Assembly: GCA_009801015.1 (NCBI GenBank)
Contig: VHZZ01010639.1
Location: forward strand, 36,166-56,902
Origin: Silene noctiflora
Taxonomy: Eukaryota > Streptophyta > Magnoliopsida > Caryophyllales > Caryophyllaceae
Length of the DNA: 20,737 bases
Reading direction: 5' to 3'
Part shown: positions 10,201 through 20,737 of the stretch, in pieces
Layout: every line of letters begins with the position of its first letter
Numbering within the stretch: the first letter of the stretch is position 1
The notes under the pieces: generated by a model
Told to the model about the DNA's origin: nothing
Databases searched by the model: none
Seen by the model: only the letters and a program-made list of their open reading frames with translations
Made by a program: the position numbers and the translations under genes

Positions 10201-11205
10201 ACCACACAAAATCTTCCAGAAAAAGAAATAGGGAAGAAAACCTGAATAATCCGAAAATGGAAATAGGGAAGAATATAGTGGATAGGAGGGAGTATAATCT
10301 AAAGGCTACTCATGCTTTTAAGTGATATAGGTTTTACTGATTTACTTGGAGAGTTGAAGTAGTGAAAGATATGATTCCGAATGTTATGTTCTCCCGAGTA
10401 AAAAGTATGAGATATAGACTAGTTATAAAATGGTTTCTAAGGCCATTTATTACCTGTCTCTTATACATTTGTACTAGTGAGGGCAGGTAACATGAATCCC
10501 TCAATTTCCCCTCCAACAAATGAACGATTTGGAGGGAAAACGCTCTTCCTCCATTCCCCTCCTGTTTCCTTCTCTATTTCCCCTTTCCCTCCCTTTCCTT
10601 CCATTTTGTGTATCCAAATTCCAAACAGGGACTTACAATCTCGTCATAGTCACCTCAAATCTTTACCATGATCTCTACGATAACTAGGTTCCAATATCCA
10701 AAAATTGCGCAATGTAAGCTAGATCACAGGTATAGAAGCGTCCTAATATTGACTTCCAAAAATCTGGCATCTGCTCCCCAAGCATTTTACAAGTACGATC
10801 CAATAATCCGCGACAAAAAAAAAAATTAAAGACAACAAAAATGGGAAAGACGATCATATCATACCAGTAAGGGACTGGAAGCAATGGAGATCAAAATTAT
10901 CAGCTTCAAGGAGTTCAATACCATTGCAACCGGATACCGGGGATAACTGCTGCGAAATGGCGTGCATTGAATGCCATAAACTCGCTAATCTCAATGTATC
11001 ATTGGTATCCATTCTACCAGCTGATCCATAATCCTAATCATATCATTATATGTCAACAATTACATTACATTCATCAAAATCCTAAATCTTTCACCAACTA
11101 GAAAACCCTAATATCACTGAATAACTGCAATGTAAGCGGGTTTACCTTGTAGAAGATGAGACCTCCGGATTTGTTGATTATGTACAGACAATAAATCGCC
11201 GCCAT
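7295..11205 (-). CDS. TRAPPC4: TRAPP complex subunit 4 (Trs23/synbindin-like)
   Basis: Three exons on the minus strand (11205-11146, 11033-10865, 7491-7295) encode 141 residues, the same length I recall for the Arabidopsis protein At5g02280. TRAPPC4/Trs23 is a core subunit of the TRAPP tethering complexes. TRAPP acts as a nucleotide-exchange factor for Rab GTPases of the Ypt1/Rab1 and Rab11 classes at the ER-Golgi and trans-Golgi. The protein starts MAAIYCLYIINKSGGLIFYK, a longin-type first strand. It continues with DYGSAGRMDT and LRLASLWHSMHAIS, and ends with GTKFFVVCEPGT, YELYTDYVLKNPFYE and QAVQKDRVALLGR. All splice sites are GT-AG and phases match (0 and 1). Intron 1 is 112 bp, whereas intron 2 is 3373 bp and packed with transposon relics. 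There are no frame breaks, so the gene should be functional if the long intron is spliced. Confidence 0.92.
8175..8519. mobile_element. Tourist-like (PIF/Harbinger) MITE, TTA target duplication
   Basis: The element starts GGGGGTGTTTGGTT and ends AACCAAACGACCCC, an imperfect terminal inverted repeat. It is flanked by TTA at 8172-8174 and 8520-8522. Subterminal GGAATGGAATGG (left) and CCATTCCATTCC (right) extend the inverted pairing. A 3-bp TTA/TAA duplication is the signature of PIF/Harbinger elements. It is 345 bp long and non-coding. An internal 56-bp block is tandemly duplicated (8272-8327 and 8328-8383). Confidence 0.75.
8272..8383. repeat. 56-bp tandem duplication inside the MITE
   Basis: Two adjacent 56-bp copies start GGATTCTATCTCC and GGATTCTAACTCC and share CCCCAACCCCTTGGAATCTC. 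They are nearly identical, so the duplication looks recent relative to the rest of the element, whose arms have diverged. Confidence 0.85.
9059..9618 (+). repeat. paired ~55-bp direct repeats, 503 bp apart
   Basis: Sequence beginning ATGAGACTGTCTCTTAA and containing AAAACCGGTCTCTTAC and CTTTAACCTCAT occurs at 9059-9114 and 9562-9618 with a few differences. A second short pair, GCATCACTGATTTA, lies at 9454-9467 and 9541-9554. All are in the 5' part of the CACTA relic, where subterminal transposase-binding repeats are expected. Confidence 0.7.
9667..10440 (+). pseudogene. CACTA transposase-associated domain remnant (TNP2 N-terminus)
   Basis: The broken reading frame begins MDRSWIS, shifts by one base, and continues RLPGDPEYIAGVKEFI, SRGRTRLPCPCVKC. 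After a stop and further shifts it gives FDRTYTVWIWHGE and later SEKPLYTDCKKHTRLSSVLK. This is the transposase-associated domain found at the start of CACTA transposases. The normal protein is followed by a large TNP2 domain, which is absent here. At least two frameshifts and several stops are present, and a Stowaway element interrupts the codon for a tyrosine in a KLYNLKA-like motif. Weak coding resemblance continues to about 10440. It is not a functional gene. Confidence 0.8.
10096..10292. mobile_element. Stowaway MITE, TA target duplication
   Basis: The 197-bp element starts CTCCCTCCTATTCACTATAT and ends with its near-perfect complement ATATAGTGGATAGGAGGGAG. It is flanked by TA on both sides (10094-10095 and 10293-10294). 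The CTCCCTCC end and TA duplication are diagnostic of Stowaway, a Tc1/mariner-derived MITE group. Internally, ATGAATTTGGACCACACAAA occurs twice, 40 bp apart (10151-10170 and 10191-10210). Removing the element and one TA restores the CACTA reading frame across the site. Confidence 0.9.
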
Positions 11206-12731
11206 TCCTTTGAAGATGAGTAAATCAATGGAGTAACTTAATCGATCTCCTCGAAACCCTAATTTTTCTAGGGTTTCTGTGACGGGAAGGGAAATCAATT
11301 GTAAATTGAATATTCGAATGGCAATCGGAGTAAAGATTGACTGAAGAACTACAATTTAAAGTGAGATTGATTAAGATTTGAGATCGAAGTAGTCTGAATT
11401 AAATTGGGGGGTCAGAAATTGAAAATTTGATTGAGGTAAGAGCAAGAAAGAGAGAGAAAAAGAAAGAATGTTGTTGCCTCAGACTCTCAGGCTGTTCGCG
11501 AGCTGAGTGACGGAGGCGAAGTTGGGCTACGGAAGTGTGCCTCCAAACGAGCCAATCGGGTTTGGTGCGAGTCGGGTCGGTTTATGTTGGAAATCTAATT
11601 TGTAATTCATAAAATTGTAAGTATTTAAGGTTTGATCGGGCTGTTTGTGTTTGTTATCAAATTATTTAGATGTATTAACAATATAGAACAATAAGATAAT
11701 CGGTTTGAAAACTGAAGTTAATTCGGGTTGTGGATTTAGTTCCCCATATTTAAGTGATCGTGAACGATGGGGTTGTTTTAGGTTGGCGTAATTTTGTCGG
11801 TCTAAACTAAAGATATGATCTATCATCTTTTATTTCAAAAAGAGCTGAACCGTTAGTCCGACTTTATTACTAGATTGAGGAAGATACTCAACTTCAAAAT
11901 TTACCTTATTTCTTGGATGTTTAAAGTTCCAACTTTTGATGTGAAAACTCAACTATCTTCAATCGCAATTTTAAATTTTTAACATATGAATGTCATTATA
12001 TGGTAAGCTTATAGTAGTAGTTTATAACAGTGAGTATCCCCGAGTCTAAGTACGACTGACAAACGGGTCAATCGGGCCGGGTCAATTCGGGTTTGCAAGA
12101 ATTCGGGTGGAGTCATTTTCGGGTACGCTATTTTCAAATTATTTGGAGATAACAGTCAATTTCCGATAATAAACATTCTGATCTCCTTGAATAAGTTCAA
12201 ATCAAATTTAATTTCGAGTCAGATTCAGGTACGAGTCAAGTCATTTTAGTAGGTTTAGTTTTGTTAGATCTAACCATAAGTCTTATTTATATAGTTCAAT
12301 TATTGAGTGATTAATAATTCCATAATCCTCAAATATATAATTCAGTATACCAAACGAGTCTACTTCTACAAGTTTAATTTACATAGTACCCGATTACCCA
12401 ATGGTTATAAATGACCTCCAAGTGACATTAATTAGAAACGAGATCTAGATCTCCAAAGTGTAAACCTAAATAACTACTACACCAAGTCACTAACCACACC
12501 ACGAGCCTTGAAAGGCCATTAAACAGCCACGCCTTAACACAAACTTTGAACTTCATAGTCCGCTCATTATAAAGTTCCCCCATTTGCATTTTGTTTGTTA
12601 AATTCCTTCCACCTTTTTGGCGCTCATTTTTCTCACCTATACCGACATAACTAACCAACCAACCAACCTCTCTTTTTCTTCTTCTTCACCTTCTGCCCAT
12701 TAATTAAAAACATTATTTTTAATTAATTAAA
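11206..12731. promoter_or_regulatory. divergent upstream region of TRAPPC4 and ABCI20
   Basis: The 1.5-kb region lies between the TRAPPC4 start (minus strand) and the ABCI20 start (plus strand). The TRAPPC4 side has AAACCCTAA and CTAGGGTTT (telo-box-like words) at about 11256-11277 and a GA-rich stretch at about 11440-11470, probably leader. The middle (about 12055-12250) has repeated CGGGT/GGGTCAATTCGGG words, a dispersed-repeat-like composition with no boundaries I can define. The ABCI20 side has TTATAAAG at 12567-12574 and a pyrimidine-rich run TCTCTTTTTCTTCTTCTTC near 12668-12690, a plant Y-patch or leader. No open frame here looks coding. Confidence 0.5.
12567..12574 (+). promoter_or_regulatory. 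putative TATA box of ABCI20
   Basis: TTATAAAG lies about 160 bp upstream of the ATG and is followed by a CT-rich tract at about 12668-12690. The spacing suits a start site near 12600. Motif-based only. Confidence 0.3.
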
Positions 12732-15700
12732 ATGGCGCAACCAAATATAGAGATCAACGGTCTCAAATTCACGTACCCTGGAATCGACGGCCATCCTCCT
12801 CCGGGATCCACTCCTCTCATTCAAGATTTCTCCGCCACGCTTAATGCCGGTGACCGTTGCCTCCTTGTCGGCTCCAATGGCGCTGGTCAGACCCCCATTC
12901 CGTTTTAGTTTTTGGTTTAAATGTTTTTCAAGATCTCGTCTTTGGGTCTTACCCGAATTCTCATATGAGACAGTCTCATACATTCATACTAATGTTAATT
13001 GCATTTTGTATTTGTTTGAATTAGGGAAGACGACGATTTTGAAGATATTGGGAGGGAAGCACATGGTGGAGCCACACATGGTTCGGGTTCTGGGGCGATC
13101 CGCTTTTCATGATACTGCCCTGACTTCTTCTGGTGACCTCTGCTATCTTGGTGGAGAGGTTCATTTCCATTTTTAATCTTTTTTTTTTTATTGGTTTTAA
13201 ACAAGTAATTGGACTATTGTTTGGTATGAGGAGCCCAATTTACACTGGCAAATGCAGACGGGTTTTGAACCCGGGTCTTAGGTGCCAGTCCCCAATAATT
13301 TAACTGAATGATAACTGCTTGTTGTATTACTGCTTCGCGATTAAGGCTAGAAAGTCACGGAAATAGATCACTGGCTAAGTTTGTTAGGGTCAATCTTACT
13401 CCGTTAATAGCTAAATCTATGAGTAATGTGGTTTACTTTTACACAACTGATTACGATTTTGAAATGAAAATGTTGTTTTAAAACAGACTGTATTCGCTTA
13501 TATAGCTTGATTCTCTACGAATAGTTAAAGCTTGTAGGGTAGACAAGATTGTTCGCGAATACTGGCAACACTGAATCAGGAGAACATATATTCTATATTT
13601 TAGATGACTGATTATCAGATATTATTGTACGAGTTATTGTTCTTAGACTGAATCAAGAGAACACACATCTGTGATTCGATCTATATGGTTATGTGTGTTA
13701 GTGATGTTTATTGGTGCAGTGGAAGCGAGATGTTGCTTTTGCTGGATTTGAAGTTTCTATACAGATGAATATTTCTGCTGAGAAGATGATATTTGGAGTA
13801 GAAGGTATAGATCCTGCCAGAAGAGCGGAACTAATCAAGGTATGTATGTTACAGCAGGATTTTCTACTCCTGATGCATACCAATTTGTTCTTACTAGCAG
13901 TAATCATGGCTGAGGTTTTGCTGAAATTAGCAGTCAAATATGCTCCTTACAGTTTTGGTCCTGTAAAAAACCTCATGTATGCTCAAATCATCAATAAAAC
14001 ATGTTAAATATATTGTAGCTAATCTCCTCAACAAAGCTAGCTTGGACAAAATCCTCTTACTGTTAAGTCTTAACTATCCACACTTTCGCAACCCTGGGCC
14101 TAGAGATTTTTTTTTTTTGGGTGTAAAAGGAGCCACAAAGGGAAGTTTTGATGTAGATGGGATTTGAACCCAGATCATAAGCACCTCTGTGGGCCTATAT
14201 AAGCAACAAATTTGATCACTCTCAACTTTCAAGTGGTACGAAAGGCTGCATTGGCTGCAATCAGCGCGTATCATGTATAATTTTACTGATAAAGGGTGAT
14301 GACATGGGAAGTGAGGGGTTTTATCCCATTTTATGATGTTTTGATGTAGGCATCAAGAATACATCAAGTGGGACAAGCATATCCACGACTAGAAAATGCA
14401 TAAGCTGGTCATTTATATTTCAGCTTGTGGTAGCACTTGGTTTAAAGGGTGGAAGTGAATTTTGGTCATCATATGCTGAACTAAAAATTAAGAACATATT
14501 TTTTGGAAGCACGTCTGTTGTTCCAAGTTTCTAACTTATCTACCTCAAAGGCACAAACTGTATTTTTTAGAAGTATTATAGAAAAAGGTTGTATATAAAG
14601 GAAAATGAAACAAACTATCGTCTTCAAATAGGTACTGGACATCGATCTGTCTTGGAGAATGCACAAAGTATCTGACGGTCAGAGGAGAAGAGTGCAAATA
14701 TGTATGGGTCTTCTGAAGCCATTCAAGGTATTTCTGTTGTCTTTCGACTTCAGCTTCTTTGATCAGGGGGTCTGTTTGATTATACTCTGTATTATTTGTT
14801 GTTAACCCTTTTTTGCTGTGTTCTAGGTTCTTCTGCTTGACGAAATTACTGTCGATCTTGACGTTCTGGCAAGGGCCGACCTTGTTAGTTTTCTCAAGAA
14901 GGAATGTGAAGAAAGACATGCTACAATCATCTATGCAACACATATATTTGACGGACTTGAGAGCTGGCCGACACATATTGTTAGTTTAACTTTACCTTTT
15001 GCTGTTTATCATCTCATGAACATGTTATGTTCAGCTGGTTTTTCCTCTTCCATTAACTGAAGCCAAGTCTGTTTCTTTTAGGTGTATGTGGCTCATGGCA
15101 AGTTACAGCTATGTATGCCTATGGATAAAGTTAAAGAGCTGAGCAAGCTGTCACTCATGGTAAGTTCCGTGTTATCAAGGTGTTTTATTTTGGTGTATCT
15201 TATTATGAGTCGGATTGAATAACTAAAATGTATATGCTTCTTACTTTGTCAAGTATCATGCCAGTGTGGCGTTCATTTATTATGCGTCATTCACAACCAC
15301 AGGGATCACAATTGCCCTTGAAGGCACTGTGGTAATGACCGTCTTTCTGTGGGAGTCCTAATGACAAGAGTCTCTGATTTATTGTATTCTTTTAGATAAG
15401 CTCTTAATTTCTGAGTAAGCCATATGGCGGGTTTTGATCTTAGGTCACTAGGGTCGACACTTACTGGCTTTACTGGTTAACATTAACATAACCCAAGTGC
15501 CTCAAGACTTGTAAATGGGGGAGTAAAAGGGGTTTGGATGCAAGCAGCCTTACTAGTTTGTTATGACGAGAGAATTGTTTTGGAAAACTTTGGCGGCTCA
15601 TATAGTTCTTAATTTCATAATTTGTTAGTGCTGCATTCTCTCCTTTAATTTCAATAATCAGCTAGCTATTGAGGAACACCCAGAAGGTCTTAAACTGACA

Positions 15701-15963
15701 ATTTTGAGGGGTTTTGTTGACAGAGAACTGTCGAGAGTTGGTTAAGGAAAGAACAAGACGAAGAAAGGAAACGAAGGAAAGAAAGAAAAGCAAAAGGGCT
15801 ACCAGAATTTGAGAAGAAAATTGATGGGAGCCGAGTGATAGGAGACCCTGCTCATGTTGCAGCTCGTGTTACCAACAATGGATGGGCTGCAGGAAGGCTT
15901 CATTCCACTCTTGCTGGCGAAGAGAACTTCACTTTCAGTTCAAACCGCGTTTTAAGACAATAG
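12732..15963 (+). CDS. ABCI20: soluble ABC protein, ABCI20/CAF16-like ATPase
   Basis: Seven exons (12732-12885, 13025-13158, 13720-13839, 14632-14727, 14827-14979, 15082-15159, 15724-15963) encode 324 residues, near the usual length of Arabidopsis ABCI19/20/21. All introns are GT-AG; the first has phase 1 and the rest phase 0. The protein is a lone nucleotide-binding domain without membrane helices. It has Walker A GSNGAGKT (47-54), a signature region SDGQRRR (150-156), Walker B VLLLDE (169-174) with the catalytic glutamate E174, D-loop VDLD, and switch histidine H207. The tail is very basic ([12 protein letters not shown]) and ends in [12 protein letters not shown] and SSNRVLR, features of this plant subgroup. 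The family resembles yeast Caf16. I recall the Arabidopsis members being linked to seedling cytokinin and light responses, but the substrate is unknown. Motifs are intact, so it is probably an active ATPase. Introns 2 and 3 carry SINE-like relics. Confidence 0.93.
12964..12980. repeat. 17-bp palindrome in ABCI20 intron 1
   Basis: TATGAGAC-A-GTCTCATA is a perfect inverted repeat with a single central base. The same GAGAC/GTCTC theme appears at 9061 and 9564, and as TAAGACGGTCTTA at 5140-5152. It may be the trace of a small MITE family. Confidence 0.6.
13179..13320 (-). repeat. SINE-like relic in ABCI20 intron 2
   Basis: On the minus strand GGGTTCAAAACCC (13272-13260) resembles an RNA polymerase III B box (GGTTCGANTCC). 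It is followed ~80 bp later by an A-run (T-run 13179-13189 on plus). The words GGAGCC, ATGCAGA and GGGTCTTAGGTGCC match a second copy at 14107-14230. A convincing A box and target duplication are not seen. Confidence 0.45.
14107..14230 (-). repeat. SINE-like relic in ABCI20 intron 3
   Basis: On the minus strand GGGTTCAAATCCC (14171-14159) is a good B-box match, followed ~40 bp later by an A-run (T-run 14107-14118 on plus). Around the B box it is alignable with the relic at 13179-13320 (TAGATGGGATTTGAACCC here against CAGACGGGTTTTGAACCC there). It is inserted in the same orientation as that copy and antisense to ABCI20. The 5' end is not defined. Confidence 0.5.
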
Positions 15964-16374
15964 CTTTTACTTACATTCAACTTCCATGTATGAGACTTCG
16001 AGATGCCATTATTATTTTCAGAAGCTAATGTTCATTGCCTTCTGCAAGGACAATCGTTCCAGAATTAGACATTACAGATTTACACATTTTGTGACCTTAG
16101 TATATATTGCTTGCTAATGCATAAATCTATTAAGTTTATCTGTAATTTTTTTACTGTTTCATAAATGGCAAGTAACTTTCACGTGCGTAAAAACTGTTGT
16201 TTAGGACGTAGTCCTGATTGTTGGAATTCGAGGCTAACAAAACAATAACAAAAACCTAAAACTGGCCTTAGTTGAGGATGAGACAGTGCTATTTGTGTTT
16301 ACAATAGCTGCGAGTTGGATGAAAACTTGCACGGAACATCCACAACACAAGAAAGTGAAATGTACATAAGGAGT
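15964..16374 (+). other. ABCI20 3' flank
   Basis: This contains the ABCI20 3' UTR and beginning of the spacer. It has no open frame of note. AT-rich DNA with AATAAC-type words around 16240 could hold a poly(A) site, but no single signal stands out. Confidence 0.4.
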
Positions 16375-16632
16375 CTACTTCTCAACTATTTCGTACACTA
16401 CTGTGCTTTCTATTGTTAGTTCAAGGGTCTCGTTGATCTCTAGATGTTGCTTATCACAGCGTAGGGGATAACACAAAAGTCTTGTTGCAGGTATTTCTCC
16501 TTAGCTTTGTCAATTAAGATGAGTAAAGATATTCTCGATCATTTGACCATCTCTAATCGTCCCTTCAAAAATGATGTGGATGTCGAAGATCTCAAGATCT
16601 CTATGTGCAGTCAGCCGTACGCCATCAACACA
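16375..16632 (-). pseudogene. orphan terminal exon fragment, unidentified protein, two in-frame stops
   Basis: On the minus strand a frame opens after a splice-acceptor-like AACAACAG at 16633 and runs for 86 codons to TAG at 16375. It is broken by TGA at 16512-16510 and TAA three codons later. The first piece reads CVDGVRLTAHRDLEIF then FEGTIRDGQMIENIF. The last piece reads CDKQHLEINETLELTI then ESTVVYEIVEK. Between the breaks, a neighbouring frame also looks protein-like (KAKEKYLQQDFCVIPYAVIS), so frameshifts may be involved as well. The composition looks like genuine coding sequence, but I do not recognise the family. No upstream exons are evident between 16650 and 17230. It is most likely a gene fragment captured or left behind in the spacer. 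Confidence 0.45.
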
Positions 16633-17236
16633 CTGTTGTTTGTTAGCCGATGTAGTTACTCTGTTGTCTTAGTTTATGTTCGTACTATAATAAGTGCATT
16701 GACCAAATGAGTCAAATGACATCTGTATAAAAACTAAAAACCTCTTTTTACGGTTGTAAAAAAAAAAAAAAAAAAGTTCAGCACTTAACCCTCTACAATC
16801 TTAAATTTGCTTGAGTGAGCATTACTCCTAAAGTCCTAAGAGACCCCACAGGCTGAATCCTGATCTGATGTCCTGGCCTGAACCCTGATTGAGTGTGGTC
16901 GTGGCTCACAGGGAACATAACGGAATTTAAGTATTGAAAGATCGAAACAACCACAATGCAGGTAATGAAGTAAATAGAGTTGAAACACGATCATTGATCA
17001 AAAGAATGCGATCGTCAATAGTACGAAGTATATTTTATAAACATGTAACGCACTACTGCTTACATTTCAGAATTATATCAAGAATCTACAAAGTATTGAT
17101 GTGGCAAATTCTCTCACAATAACAATAGCTAGATAATCATAACTACACAACTCCATTTCATTATAGAACATAAAACAAAAGGCCTATTGGTCAAAAGCAG
17201 CTCACTTCAACCCTGGTCCTAAGCCGAACCCATCAT
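16633..17236. other. spacer between the orphan exon and ARF
   Basis: AT-rich DNA with an A-run at about 16758-16775. The ARF 3' UTR probably covers the last 100-200 bp. A CT-rich CAGGCTGAATCCTGATC segment with a partial repeat CCTGAACCCTGATTG lies at about 16850-16890. No gene was recognised. Confidence 0.5.
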
Positions 17237-20265
<3,029 letters not shown>

Positions 20266-20342
20266 ATGAAGGAGGAGAAACAAAGTTTAGGGATTGTTTA
20301 TTTCGACGGCTGGTATATGTGGGAGATTCGTCTCTTCAAAGC

Positions 20343-20350
20343 TTTATATA
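20343..20350 (-). promoter_or_regulatory. TATA box of ARF
   Basis: On the minus strand TATATAAA lies about 75 bp upstream of the proposed leader-exon donor. A start site 25-35 bp downstream, near 20310-20318, fits a short first exon. GGGCCATTG just upstream (about 20363-20371) is a GGCCCA/CCAAT-like element. Confidence 0.55.
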
Positions 20351-20371
20351 TTGCTCTATTTCAATGGCCCT

Positions 20372-20737
20372 TCATTTTCCCAACTTTTTTATTTTTGTTT
20401 TTTTTTAATCGCAATTTCGGGTAAATTTGTTTTAAACTTAAAACGGATTAAATATGTTCATTTGGGTTGAATAAGACAAAAACAAATGCATATAAAAAAG
20501 AAAAAATAAAAGATTTGTCCCATAATGATACTTAACCCGTTTTGATATTAACACAAATACCTTTGTCTTAAGAAATACTAGCTGTTTTTGTATTAATCTA
20601 TACTAAATAATAAAACAACAACCACAACACATTTTTCCCCGTCAAACTACTCATACCTTATTTCTATTGAAAACTAATGTATTTCCAAAACTAACTCCTA
20701 CATTGAAGCAATAAATAAAATTAAACTTAAGTTTGTT
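20372..20737. other. ARF upstream region, no gene seen
   Basis: AT-rich DNA upstream of the ARF promoter with T-runs at about 20385-20408. I see no open frame, repeat boundary or RNA gene here. Confidence 0.5.

Larger units (their letters stand above)
8842..10479 (+). mobile_element. CACTA (En/Spm) transposon relic with AGG target duplication
   Basis: The left terminus CACAACTACAAA (8842) pairs with the right terminus, whose reverse complement is CACTAGTACAAA (ending 10479); 10 of 12 bases match and resemble the CACTA family end CACTACAA. Both sides carry the 3-bp duplication AGG (8839-8841 and 10480-10482), the duplication length of this superfamily. Subterminal AAAACCGGT-type words recur at 8933, 8970, 9078 and 9582, and a ~55-bp direct repeat lies at 9059-9114 and 9562-9618. 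The interior carries the start of a TNP2-type gene (9667-10440) and nothing of its catalytic part, so the 1.64-kb element is an internally deleted, immobile relic. Confidence 0.7.
8745..10632. mobile_element. second TTA-flanked MITE, split by a CACTA insertion
   Basis: The left part 8745-8841 starts GGGTGTGTTTGGATT. The right part 10483-10632 ends AATTCCAAACAGGGAC. Both outer edges are flanked by TTA (8742-8744 and 10633-10635). The left part is rich in GGAGGGG and the right part in the complementary CCCTCC/CCCCTTTCC. Without the CACTA insert and its duplicated AGG the element would be about 247 bp, a normal MITE size. It belongs to the same TTA-duplicating, TGTTTGG-ended type as the element at 8175. 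The two outer ends match only moderately. Confidence 0.6.
7492..10864 (-). other. 3.37-kb transposon-filled intron 2 of TRAPPC4
   Basis: The intron runs from donor CTG|GTATGAT (10864) to acceptor TTTGCAG (7492), both on the minus strand. It contains two TTA-flanked MITEs, a CACTA relic inserted in one of them, and a Stowaway inserted in the CACTA relic; these are listed separately. The part next to the acceptor (7492-8170) has no repeat I recognise. The repeats account for well over half of the intron length. Confidence 0.8.

Noticed and set aside
9821-10231. 136-codon open frame that could be called a gene
   Set aside because: It is a frame-shifted fragment of a CACTA transposase-associated domain that runs on into a Stowaway element; it is not an independent gene.
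11206-12731. Compact bidirectional promoter for TRAPPC4 and ABCI20
   Set aside because: The two starts are 1.5 kb apart with separate TATA-like and leader features, so a shared core promoter is not supported, although shared enhancers are possible.
13260-13272. tRNA gene suggested by the TTTGAACCC word
   Set aside because: Only a B-box-like core is present; no cloverleaf or acceptor stem could be built, so it is better read as a SINE relic.
14545-14976. 143-codon open frame on the minus strand
   Set aside because: It is antisense to exons 4 and 5 of ABCI20, which explain the sequence with conserved ABC motifs.
16507-16710. 67-codon plus-strand open frame
   Set aside because: The opposite strand reads as a much more protein-like broken exon, so the plus-strand frame is taken as a shadow.

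Overview
This is a stretch of plant nuclear genome. It holds five recognisable intron-containing or secreted-protein genes, long AT-rich non-coding DNA, and many small transposon relics. Short self-complementary modules (TAAGACGGTCTTA, TATGAGAC-A-GTCTCATA, CGTCACAAGCTGAAGACG) recur in introns and spacers. From memory these are common in Caryophyllales genomes (spinach, beet, quinoa, campion), so I favour that order, but this is an inference. Exon structures were built by hand from GT-AG sites and reading-frame continuity.

Layout. Positions 1-1030 are retrotransposon debris: gypsy-LTR-like scraps, then the 3' end of a Ty1/copia element (RNase H tail with an in-frame stop, polypurine tract, 3' LTR). 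Two foldback elements follow (1099-1244 and 1763-2433); the second has a very G-rich interior. Next come a PMEI/invertase-inhibitor gene (2775-3329, +) and a four-exon WAKL20-like receptor kinase (4117-6515, +). A TRAPPC4/Trs23 gene (7295-11205, -) has a 3.4 kb second intron holding a readable three-layer nest of DNA transposons. Upstream and divergent is a seven-exon ABCI20-type soluble ABC protein (12732-15963, +). Convergent with that is an ARF1-class small GTPase (17237-19695, -) with a probable leader intron and a TATA box near 20345.

The genes do not form an operon or a known functional cluster. Two act in membrane traffic (TRAPPC4 as a tether subunit, ARF1 as a coat-recruiting GTPase) and two act at the cell wall or surface (PMEI, WAKL). 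The gene content resembles, from memory, the duplicated Arabidopsis blocks on chromosomes 5 and 3 that carry At5g02070 (WAKL20), At5g02270 (ABCI20), At5g02280 (TRAPPC4) and At3g62290 (ARFA1E), so conserved ancestral microsynteny is likely.

I found no evidence of a new biological system. The most informative observations are the datable transposon nest in the TRAPPC4 intron, a probable GC-AG intron in the WAKL gene, homologous 3' flanks behind the PMEI and WAKL genes, a broken orphan terminal exon at 16375-16632, and a pair of related SINE-like relics in the ABCI20 introns.
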